Assembly (NCBI GenBank): GCA_012845835.1
Contig: JABAKD010000016.1
Location: 7,833,919-7,897,918, forward strand
From: Undaria pinnatifida
Lineage: Eukaryota > Sar > Phaeophyceae > Laminariales > Alariaceae
DNA: 64,000 nt
Direction: 5' to 3'
Shown here one piece after another: positions 10,160-21,100 of this stretch; within the stretch, counting starts at the first letter, position 1; each line of letters begins with the position of its first letter. A program made the position numbers and the translations under genes. The notes beneath the pieces are model-generated. The model saw nothing but the letters and a program-made list of their open reading frames with translations, searched no databases and was not told where the DNA came from.

Positions 10160-12035
10160 GGTTCCCACGTTGGTCACTCACTTTAACTTATTTAGCTCTT
10201 GCATTATTAGTTCCACACAAGCCACGGACGAACTGAACAGGGTGCAATTCCGCGAGGCAAAGGCATCATCCCCTTTTTCCTATACGCACATGCCTTCAAA
10301 TGCATGTAAAACCCTTCAAATCCAGCCGTATCCCATGTATTACGCCTTTTTAGGCTCCCAGGGCAATACCATAACACTAGCCCACCCTGATGAGCCGTAT
10401 ATGCAAAAATATGGAAGATTCGGGGAATCACCGGTTCCACGGTCTAGAACATGACTCGAAGATGCGGCTCTTCACAACCTACCCCCACATCTCTACCCTG
10501 CGAGGCTACGAAGCCCCAGGGAAAATGTTACAGCAGAAAACCACAAAAGAAAGAACGGGAGACGGGGAAAAGGGTACAGAACACTCCAGCGAATGGCAGG
10601 ATCGACAGGAGCGAGTCTGTCACGACGCCATGTATAATAAGATTAAGGGGCTGTTACAGACACAGGCCGCCCTTTGCAGCTTTCTCTAATAGACAGGAGT
10701 CGTTTTACGGTAGCTCCCCCAGCTTTTCTTGAACGAAATCGCCGGTTTTTAAAACCAGCTCTCGGGCTTATCTTCTGAAATACGGTGCCCCTTGCCACCC
10801 CGACGCCATCGTTCGATAGTCTTTTGCAAACAAGAAAGTATGTGAAGATATTGTTTGCAAACATCCTTCCTTGTGTGAAGAAGCCATGAAACGGTCGTTG
10901 AAGAAAATCGCTGGTTTTGGGGGGGGCTATCGTAGAATCAGTCACAGGTTCCACGTTGATCACTCACTTTTGGACTAGATAAGCTCTTGCATTAGTTCCA
11001 CACACGTCACGGACGAACTGAACAGCGTGCAATTCCGCGAGGCAAAAACATCATCCCCTTTTCCCTATACGAAGGCATGTGAAACCCTTTTATATCCAGT
11101 CGTATCCCATATATTACGCCTTGTTAGGTTCCCAGGGCAATACCATAACATCTCTCTACTAGGCAGGTTCCACGTTGGTCACTCACGTGTACTAGATAAG
11201 CTCTTGCATTAGTTCCACACACGCTACGGACGAACTGAACGCGTTGCTAATCCGCGAAGCAAAGGCATCATCCCCTTTTTCCTATACACACATGCCTTCA
11301 AAGGCACGTGAAACCCCTTTACGCCATTTCAGTATCTAGATATTACGCCTTCTTAGGCTCCCAGGGCTATACCATACCACTAGCCCACCCTGATGAGCCG
11401 TATATGCAGAAACATGGAAGATTCGGGGAAGCCCCAGTTCCACGGTCTAGACATGACTTGAAGATGTGATTCTCCAAAACCTACTCCCACACCTCTACCT
11501 TGCGAGGCTACAAAGTCTCAGGAAAAATGCTGTAGCAGAAAACCACAAAAGAAAAACGGAAGACGGGAAAAAGGGTACAGAACACTCCAGCGAATGGCGG
11601 GATCGTCGACGGGGAAAGCTGCAAAGAGAGAATGTCCTGCCGACGATGCCATGTGTTACGGGATTTAGGGGCTGTTACAGACACAGGCCACCCTTTGCAG
11701 ATCTCTGTATTAGGCAGGTTCCACGTTGGTCATTCACTTGTACTAGATAAGCTCTTGTATTAGTTTCACACACGCCACGGACAAACTGAACGCGTTGCTA
11801 ATCCGCGAAGCAAAGGCATCATCCCCTTCTTCCTAGACGCACATGCCTTCAAAGGCATGTGACACCCCTTGCCTTCTTAGGCTTCCAGGGCAATACCAAA
11901 CACACACCCAGGCTGGGATTTTTATTTTGGAAGAGGGCGCGTTGTAAACTAACTTCAGTATTACGACGCCCAGATTTTGTATACTGCTGCAAGCATCAGT
12001 CTGCCTTTCTTGCCGTTTATTTTTAGTCCTCGGTA
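10160..12035 (+). repeat. Cluster of related repeat units, partly tandem
   Basis: Four head-to-tail starts share the motif CACGTTG(G/A)TCA(C/T)TCAC, then TAAGCTCTTGCATTAGTTCC, then ACGGACGAACTGAAC, then CATCATCCCC (near 10165, 10950, 11170 and 11720). Longer units continue into GCCCACCCTGATGAGCCGTA and a GGCGGGATCGTCGACGGGG block that also occurs at 8655 beside the Gag-like frame. Indels and nonsense changes differ among copies. The last unit runs into the repeat described at 11885. The family is not identified; a link to the Gag-like element is plausible because the 8655 block overlaps its stop. Confidence 0.65.
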
Positions 12036-13065
12036 CTGTCCTGTTGCTGTTGTATACACATACTTCGACGGCGGTTGGACACGAAGTTAAGTCTACCCAT
12101 CAGATCCATGGAGTGATCGAAGCCTAAGAATTGGTGGAACCCTATGGTGGCGTGGCTCTTGTACTACCACCGCGATGCCGCCAACTTATATTGCTTTGAC
12201 AAAGACACAGTTTCACACCACGGGCAGCACTTCACGGGGGAGAATTCGTTGTTGGCCAGGAAGTGGCTGTACGACAACCTGCTGTGCCGACGGATTATTG
12301 GCGATGCTTTAGTTGTCGTACACACAATTTTTACTGACAGTGCTCTTCGTTCCGTTGGGCGGTTGCCGTCGCGCGGAGCGTTTTTGAAGTGTAAGCCGCG
12401 AGTGGTAGACACAGCGTAGGTCAGGTGCGGCGGCATAAATTTGTGGGGGGGGTTGATGTCGGCGGCCAAAGAGAGCGCCGTATTTCCAACACCTTTCTGG
12501 CGACGTCAACAATAGGCGGCCGAGGTGTCGAGTGCAGGCACAGCTTGTGCGCCGCTACAACAAACAACATTAGACGACAATCAGCTTTAGATGATAAACA
12601 ACAAGACGACGTAGACGATTTCTATCACGCATGAAGAACGAAGGCATCACGCTGTTGGCACAGATACCTTACGATATGCGGGTAAAAGGTACCCTGGGTG
12701 AAACTGAGTAGTCTTCCGGTGGGTGTGCTGGTGCTGGGGAATGAATGTGGGCGTAGGCCCTTCCTTGCGGTGAGCAATGGACAGGCTGGAACGATGGAGC
12801 AGATGCAGCATTTGCATAAAGCGCGATCGCTTGCTGTGTCCACGGCGATTGCTCTTTTCCTAACAGTAGAAGTCGGGAATAAGCTCACCCATAATACTGT
12901 CTAAACCGCGCCTAGTGACAGGCAGATTTTGTGTCACGTGAAATATTGCGGCGACCCCAGCCCCGAACGTCAGCTCAATACGTTTTGTGTTCTACTATTT
13001 AAGCTAGCAATTAAACAAATCGACACATACCACACGAATAACACAAACTCTACAGCGATGAGAGA
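12036..13065. other. Unassigned stretch with unrecognised open frames
   Basis: Short frames at 12144-12419 (plus) and 12698-12904 (plus) have mildly protein-like composition but no recognisable motif, and no splice-consistent continuation was found. A decayed gene or transposon fragment is possible. Confidence 0.3.
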
Positions 13066-16000
13066 TCAAACGCTGTCCTTCGGTGAGGGTGAGGGTGGCG
13101 CTAACGCACACGCAACAAGCTCTTCGACTTCGGTCAGGCAGCCCATACGATCTCTAAACCGCTGCTTCCCTCCGGGAACTTCCCGATACAGCGACGGAGG
13201 GACGCCGAGGGCATCCTTCACCCTCCTTCTTAGCGACCGCGGCGGCAGTAGCCGAGTTGACGCGTCGGGCGGTGAGATGGAGAAAAGGGGACACAAACGA
13301 GCGGGAGGGCATCGATAGTTCGACTCGTCGTGCGTTAGAAAGAAAACACGTTGTTGCATGTACGAGCAGGATGGTAACAATGATGAAATATGAGCTATCG
13401 TGGGTGAGAACAGGAGAAAAAACGTTACAGAGACAAGTGGGATGAGTGTTCAGCAACAAAATTGGTGCGGAACATTCTTATGCCTCAAGCAGCTTTTTTG
13501 GTCCTGCTTTAGTTGCAACACTTCACTCCCAAGCACACCGCACAGACAATACAACCACTTTGCTGTTGCACGCCGCAGGTAGTCCTTAGATTGGCTCCGC
13601 GACGAAGACACGCACACGCACGCAGGACTCACGGCGACGCTTCGTAATTTTTTTTATGAAAGAAGCATGATACCAGTCAGATAATACGAAAATAAGTATC
13701 TACATGTGCTGAATCTCATTAGCTCACGCTGCACCGTATTGATTCGTGTAACATACGTTCCACTTGAACAGTCACATCGTGCTCAACGTCCGGTTTCCTA
13801 TACCATCGGCTTACCGGGTCTCAGCTTCCCCCACCATGGGATCCTCTAGCCCGTGGACTATCGCCATCCACCGGCAGCCCCTCTTCACCCGCGGCCACAC
13901 GTACGCCCTTCCGTGCCTCTCTCCGGCGTGATACATTTCTCCCCCGGGGCAAACAAAAACTGCCCCCCAAACCTGGACGACAACGAGCGGCGTCATCGTT
14001 GGCCAATGATTTGTTGACCCTGGATATATCCCCCGGGAGTTGCTTACATCTGGTGGCGTTTTTATTGCGGGCGATCAGGCAATAAATCCCCAACTAGTGG
14101 ACTTCACGTCCGCGGCTGATGTTGTAGTACTTTCACAAAACGGGGAACGGGAAGCAGGTGCTGGTGGGACACTGCCTTTTTCAGAAGGGCTGTCGTCGCT
14201 GTTGTTGTGTTCGAGTCTAGTGGAAGCTAACCTGTTTTATTCAACGAGGGAAGGTTCGTCGATGGGGATGATATTTTCTTGAAATATACAACAGAAGCTG
14301 GTGGTGTTTTTCCCTGAAATATACGGTCGAAGCTGTTCGATTGGTCCGGGTGCATTTACGTGTTATTCTGCATCCTGTGCGTGGCTTTCAAGAAAGAAGA
14401 GGAAAGCGACCCGATTTTGGCGAGGGCGGTGGGGAATCAAGCTCTAGTATACAACGGCTAGATAAACTTTTTTTGTCGGAGTTTAAGAAAAGCCACTCGT
14501 TTTGACGACTCAAAAGGACATAGACACGTGTAATAATACACGAGTATTTTCAGCTATACTGAGATCAAGCGTGCGCTGTGCATCTTTACATTGTCGGAAG
14601 GAAACTAGAAACTCATGGTGCTCGTAGTGCCGAAAACTCCCACCTACAGGTGTTTGCCATCCCAGCTAGAATCGACGCACGTGCAATGGTTGTCAGATGT
14701 GCACGTAAAGTTCAGTATTAACGATGTATGTATGGCAGGACCGTCCCTGCCGACCTCGAGCGGACCTCGAGCCGTCCAAAGGGTTGGGGGTAGGGTTAGG
14801 GCTAGGGTTAGGTATGGGGTCGGGTTGGTCTGGGCAGCACACACATCGTTTCGTGCCGACCTGCAATTAGGGAGCCGCCATACATATACCGCTCATTATT
14901 TTATGTGAAAATCTTGGAAAACCTTGCACGTACGTGCAAGTACACGGCAACTGCATGTTTACTGTTTTAGGCTACCTGATACATAATTGTTAAGATATGG
15001 AAACGAATAAAGCTACATCTCTACGAAGGAACGAAAGTGAGTACTCCGAGGACCTACCCAATTGGCAGACCTGCAGGGGGCACTCTGTGTCCCCCACCTA
15101 TTAATTTAACATAATACCTTGTGGTGAGTAGTTTTTTCTCGAAAGACTGGCGTCACTTTGCGACCTATGGTCTACCGTGGAGGCCACCGTTTGCGGGGGG
15201 GTAGAATCGCCCAACAAGGCTAGCCACGCGTGCGTGTGCTTTAATCACGTCGCCGACAAGAAACCGCCGTCCCGATAATCGAAAGCAGCATGACTGGCGG
15301 GCAATTTCGTCCCTCGAGGTGCATACTGCCTCTGTCTGCTGAATCCGGCAAACTGTAAAAACGTATCACGCTGGACGTAAATTTAAGTACCGTTCCGTAT
15401 TCAGATTCATATCTGAACGTTCCTCATATTTCCGTCCAGAGTGATACCAGATACCAGTACGAGTATTTAGGGACCAGCAGCAACAGTATTATCTCGTGTG
15501 GTACCAAATACCAGTACTATTAGGGGGCAGACTCAAGTGCTTGCCTCACTCTTCTCGGTGAAGCGAAGGACGGCATCTGCCGCGGTGCCGTGAGCCACCA
15601 CAAGAGTTCCCGGGCAGAGGGCAAGCTCGTCCGCCATAAAGTTCAGCCAAAACGTTTCATACCTGAGAGGAAAAGCGCGCACAGGAATACGCAACACGTA
15701 CCAGGTAGTGTTTAGTCGATGACTGCAGTCATGTTTTTGAACGGGATGGAGAAAGGCTACGTTTGGTCCTTGCCGGCGTTTCATGAATGAGCGAAGAAGG
15801 ACCGTCAGCAAAAGACGATCAGATGCCACGTTGTGTATTGTGTATAACAGCTATTATTGATGAAATCATTTTTTTAATGAGAGACGTTGTGTGTTCAACG
15901 CAGGTGCTTAATGCAGCTGCAGATGTACGATGTAGAGCCTCCTGTAAGGGAGTCTGCCAATTGGTACCTATGAGCGCGGAGAGCGAAACTCAACTGCCGC

Positions 16001-17947
16001 ACAACATTTCGAATCCATCGCCCGCGAAGTCAAAATACAAATCGTAAGGACATGCCAAGTGCATACATACGATGTCATTGCCAGTATTGTACGCGCATGT
16101 ATGTTTCTTCGCAGTATACGTTTATGGATGGCGACGCTAATATTCTCCGGCTCTCTGATTCGGAACCTCGACTGATATCCAGCCAAAAACGCCAACGATT
16201 GCCGAACCCAAGGCTCAACCGTACTGCTGTCCTCATCACTTAGACCGAGAAGCAAATGCTCGATTGGTCTTAGTACTATCCAAGACAAGCAACCAAATCG
16301 TCTTTCGGTGCTGGAGCCCTCCTACGGAGAACGGACGGTAACCCGCCGTTGTTCCGAAGGCAAGTCTCAGAGCAAAGAAAGGGGTTCTGGCGTCTCGGCC
16401 GCTGACATTGAGAAATCGCCTCACCTCTTGGTGTTGAAAGAGTACGGGTCTGGCATTCCTTCAATGGATGCTTCCATGTCCTTTTCGCCCATCAGCGTCG
16501 CCTACGGTTTACACACAACAAACACACATTCATCGACGAATAGAGCGCGCCGCGTAATATATGGATAGTGGATGCTTTTGGCTCGCCGCTGCCGACTGGG
16601 TCGTTTCAACAATTCAACCGTCCAAAATCAAACCCGTGGACATCGATCGCTTCACTGTTTAGTGCGAAGATTTCCTAAAACATCATATATGTCCTGTCAT
16701 GCTGTCCCGGCCAATTCCCAATTTGACTTAGCCGATTACCAGGTATAATTGCTGCGAAGTTCCGCTCGTTTTTCAATCAACCATTTGACCCGTGCTCAAA
16801 CTAATGCTTTCTTTGCTCCTCCCAAAATGCTCAAATGTGTTACCAGTACAAGCTGGGCCGGCCAAGAAACCCATAATCCGTCAGTCAGGCATATCTTTTG
16901 AACGATATTTACCCACTGCAAACTGAGCGTATCCTCGTAATCAGCTAGACACGGTGGTCATTTTAAGTCCTCCAGCTTGAGAATCTGCCAAGTTGGTGCC
17001 GAAAAAAGTGGTTGATACTCGTCTCCTAGAGTGAGCATTTTTTTCATGATTTTTTTTGTGTTGCTTTTTCAAAAATTGCTCGAAATACAACGTGGATGGA
17101 ATTGGCTCAATTTTTCAATTTTTCTGGGCATGTACATCTTCGGACGAGGAGTAGGGACATATGCGTTTCATTTCATGGGTCACTTTCGTTCGAAAGTTAT
17201 GGATGAATCCCTGAATTATATGTAAATTTGTATGCAGAGGCCCTTCGGTGGAAACTTGGCCATCACCTCTCACTTTTTGAAGTTGGGACCTGAAGTTTGG
17301 ACACGTGATTTGGACCAAGCTCACCAAAACAGAACCCGAACTCGAAAAAGAAAAAAATGGCCGACATATGGCCGACCAAATGTTTCCCAAAATCACGGAA
17401 TTGATGAAAGCCAACGTTTTCTTTTTTTCGAGATCGTCCGGTACGGTTTTGGTGAGCTTGGTACAAATCACGTGTCAAAACTTCAGGTCCGAACTCGAAA
17501 AAATGAGCGCAGCACAGCGATATTGGCTTGTTTTGAGCGTCTTGGCCGGCCCAGCTTGTATGTTTTTCATGTACGGTCGCATTCAATACTTGTAGCGACT
17601 TCAAGCTGAGTTCAATGCGCAACTGCCGCCCTTCTGTTCTATAACCCTTGACGTGAAGAAAGCTTGCCCAAGCGGAGACACCCTTCAGATTAACAACCAG
17701 CTGCGCACACTCGTGAGTCGGGGGTGCTTGTGCTTGCCTTGAGATGATGATGCCACAGATCCTTTTCGAGTACCTCGGCTCTACTGTCCGGCAGTATCAA
17801 CACTCGGCGAGGGACTTCTGGACGGTCTTGCGGTTGCGGTTGTGCAGCACCACCGCCGCCCCCAGAAGCAACGGCCATAACGAATGCATCGACCCTGTCG
17901 CTCGAAGGCAACAACGCTACAACTGCTGCTACCGCTAGGCGCAGCAT
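13066..17947 (-). CDS. RBBP9/YdeN-like alpha/beta hydrolase, predicted inactive, plastid-targeted
   Basis: Five exons on the minus strand: 17947-17738, 16501-16425, 15662-15545, 13972-13815, 13228-13066 (241 aa). Phases agree at every junction. Residues 1-21 are a signal peptide ending VDA before Phe, as in heterokont plastid precursors. The body follows the RBBP9 serine-hydrolase order: RRVLILP strand, GMPDP, a TFWLNFM helix, then the nucleophile-elbow region LVVAHGTAADAVLRF, then GERHGRAYVWPRVK, HGLEDPMV and a C-terminal helix. In the family the elbow is GHSSG. Here it reads AHGTA, so the catalytic Ser is absent, and the usual late His (CGHF) is replaced by GGKQRF; the Asp region is kept. 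It is probably a pseudoenzyme. Introns 1 and 3 use GC donors. Intron 1 holds a MITE. The family call is strong; the inactivity is inferred. Confidence 0.8.
14783..14828 (+). repeat. Interstitial telomere-like tract
   Basis: GGGTTGGGGGTAGGGTTAGGGCTAGGGTTAGG is the longest TTAGGG-like run in the window. It lies within intron 3 of the RBBP9-like gene. Confidence 0.65.
15539..15544 (-). other. GC splice donor (RBBP9-like intron 3)
   Basis: Exon 3 ends GAG at 15545 and the intron begins GCAAGC. Reading through would give only three more codons and a stop, whereas splicing to 13972 restores the conserved family order (TEKSE joined to VWGAVF) in phase 0. The GC donor is therefore supported by homology. 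Confidence 0.75.
16849..17558. mobile_element. MITE-like element with 19 bp inverted ends
   Basis: The left end CAAGCTGGGCCGGCCAAGA is matched perfectly by the reverse complement of the right end. The element is flanked by TA on both sides (16847-16848 and 17559-17560), fitting a TA target duplication as in Tc1/mariner-type MITEs. The 710 bp interior has no transposase. It contains a second, internal long hairpin with arms of about 17270-17358 and 17413-17503. It sits inside intron 1 of the RBBP9-like gene. A fragment resembling one end lies near 7030. Confidence 0.8.
17732..17737 (-). other. GC splice donor (RBBP9-like intron 1)
   Basis: Exon 1 ends CTCAAG at 17738, followed by GCAAGC. No GT donor nearby keeps the phase with the next homologous exon (16501), whereas this GC site joins both in phase 0. 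Confidence 0.7.
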
Positions 17948-18175
17948 GGTCTTCGTCGGCGAATATGGCAGAAAGAAGTAAGTCTCGGCTCATGAACACG
18001 CGGGACTGTCAACTATCGAGGAAGGGGTTTCCAATGCAGACAAACGATTTTGACCTGCCGGGCTAGACTCGAGCTCTAGATATCGCACGCTGACTCAACG
18101 AACCACGTGGTCCCACTTCGACTCGAAGAGCAGGAACTGGCGACGCCGCCGGGGACCCATCTCTGGCTGGTGACC
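17948..18175. promoter_or_regulatory. 228 bp divergent intergenic region
   Basis: It separates the start codons of the RBBP9-like gene (minus) and the lumen-protein gene (plus). Both encode predicted plastid proteins, so a shared bidirectional promoter is likely. No clear TATA box was seen. Confidence 0.55.
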
Positions 18176-21100
18176 ATGAAGCTTTCTGCGCTGGCCATAT
18201 TTGCTGCCTGCACGGTGTCGAACCGCTCTCGTTGCGACGCGTTCTACGGTCCGGTGCAAGTGATCGCCAGAACAAGGCACCATTTGTGCAACCTAGACAG
18301 CAGGAGCATCATCTCCCACGACGCGAGCTGCAGCCGACGCTGCTCCCACCGGCGCAGCTCCCTCAAGGCGCATACGGGCGGGGATAGGGAAGGGAGGAGA
18401 TGCAAAAGCACTGGTGGCTCGGACAGGCTTGACTTCGTACGTGGCGCGGCGGTGGCACTCGTTGGCTGTTCTGCTACGATTTTCGCCGGGGGCAGGAAGG
18501 CCTTGGCTGTCGGCGCACAGCCAGGAGAGAGAACAACTGCCCCACCAAACCCGCTGCTGCTTGTGCCGGCTATGCGTGCGAAGGTACGGGCAATACAAGT
18601 AGTGTCAGTGCTGTTCACGGTAGTGTGTGCCACGTAAAGTAATTGAGGTGGGTGTACTTTTAAACACTGGAAGAAGCATGGTGTGCGGTATGTAAAAAAT
18701 GCCAAACTCTGACTCGTCCTCCCTTCGCTCGATCGAACGCACTTCTATCATGCGATTATTCGCAATTTATGAGTTTGATGCCGGGAGCTGTTGCTTGTTA
18801 CCTTGTATCCAGCTCGTACCGGTATTGATTGGCCGTGGCAGAGAGATTCCTGTGCGGCGGACTCGTACCAACGAAAAGACGCGAGAACCACCCTGCTTTC
18901 GTGTACGCGCGCTATACAACGTCTGTACCAGGTACCAGGTACTGCAGGTACTGGAACAACTGTTTTGATCCGGAGCCGAAAATAGCAGAAAAATATGTAC
19001 ACCGGGGCCTTTTGAGCCTTTTACAGTGCTGTAGGTGCACTGGATGTTGCACCCGGGAACATACTTCCTGCCCCCCTATCTCATTGGCCAACGCTCCATC
19101 GCACCTAATGTTGGCTGAAACGGCCAAAGCGCATCGTTGTTGTTCTCACATTAACTCACATGATCACGTCCGTGGTCACAGGACAGGCTCCTGTCTGGAG
19201 TGAAGGAACACCACAAGAATAAAAATTAAACAAACCAAAAGGGGGGCACATACATCAGGTTCCCCTTTGGATGCCGAGGCTGGGGGACGCAAGGCTGATG
19301 GTACCCAACCATTGTTAATGTGGTCTAGTGGAAGGAGCGTTAGATAGTGCTTGGAGTCAAGATGACAAGATAGAAGTACAGCTGTCGCTAGGAACTCGTG
19401 CAGCAGGCCAATTATACAGTCAGATCCGTGAGTCGAAAAGGGCCTTTGCCGACTGAGCTTTTTGTCGACTGGATTCTTGTTGGCGTTCTACTCATCGTTT
19501 GTCGAGTCGATGTTTTGCTCATTCTGGAGGCGGTTGGGGCGAGGGAGTACTGCTGTATGGCAGTCGAAAATGTGTTGGAAGCTCTGTATTTCGTGCGTTC
19601 TCCGCGAGCAACGCGTTCTTCTTGCGCGACGAGCACTCGTCCAAGCGGGTAGGTGGCGTTGGAGTTGACCCAAAGCCGCCAAAGCTACGTTCGTGGCACT
19701 GCACTCAGCCGAGAGCAATCTCAGCTACAGCAAGCGTAGCCGTTGTTAGGAAAACGTCACCGATACCGCGCGATGCTGTCATCTGTCATCATCGTGTGAT
19801 ACACGCTGCTGGCGGGCGGGATTAACATAGGAAGGTGCCACGCCGACTTGCGGCGAGAAGCAGCGGCAGTGATAGCAGCAAGCAGCGTCGGCGTTGTTGT
19901 AGGATACTTAGATACCTGGTAAGGGTGTGTGGGCGTGCGTGTGTCATTGTGGTGGGATGAGCGATTTGATGTGTTCATCGAAAACGTTTTCAGCTGAGCA
20001 ATCCGACGGGCACATCCAGTCGAATCGATGACTTTATTCGACTGGACGTGCGAGTCGGATCGCTTGCTTGCGAGTCGGATCGCTCCGTCGAAAAAGTTGA
20101 GTCGAAAAATCTCGTTTTCGACTGTGTAAGGAGCCCGATTTGGTCTTCGGTCGAAAAGGGCTTTCTTCGACTGACGAATCCGATATTGAGGGTAGCGACC
20201 TTGCTACTGGTACAACGGAGCATCAGGTAGTCCACCGTAACGTATCGATTGCGCTGCCGTCAACACATTGTACTTAGTCGTATGATATACGTAGTTCATG
20301 GAGCACAGCATGATACGCTGTTGTACACGAGTACATGTTACATTGGTCTTCAGAGTATCGGATCAGTTCATTGTTAAGGATAGGTACGATTAATAGTCTT
20401 TGGTACAGAGCAGCACAAGGCGCTTCAGCGATACCAGTGCAAGGAGTATGATATGAACGTACGTATATACCATGCTCACGTACCAGACACACACGTACCT
20501 CGAAGGATTGTAGGACCATGCGAATCTGGTAGATACTATATCGTAGACTGCGGCGGAACCCTAAAATGTCGGTTGGAGTTAAGAGCTGACCCGATGTATC
20601 TTGTACGGGTGGTTCGTACGCTTTCCTAGGGTCTTGAGCTGTGATCGGTCGAGCATGCACCATACATACTCGTGCACAACTGAACGGCACGACTCTTCTC
20701 TCTTCGTCTCTTCCCTGAGACCACACTATTAGTAAACACACCACCTGCCCTTGGGGCATCTTTTTGTCATTGAAAGCTTGGAGCTTGATGTTAACGGCAG
20801 AATAATATATACGTATATTGAGTGCTTACCTCTCGTGCGAGATCTGGCATGACCCAGAACAACCGCACATAGCCACAGGGGACGTATCCCCTCATGATCC
20901 GACTGTATATGAGTTGTCATTATATCGGTCGTCAACTTGGATAATTGTGTGCGTTGGTGTGTGCTGATGAGTAACGAACGTGCGAAAAAAAAAACAGATA
21001 ATAGAATTCCAGCTTTTAAGCCGTTGCTATAATGGCATGGCAACGTTGAACCAAAGTAAATGCGAACTGTTTGTTGAGTACTTTGCTGAGGAGATTTTTG

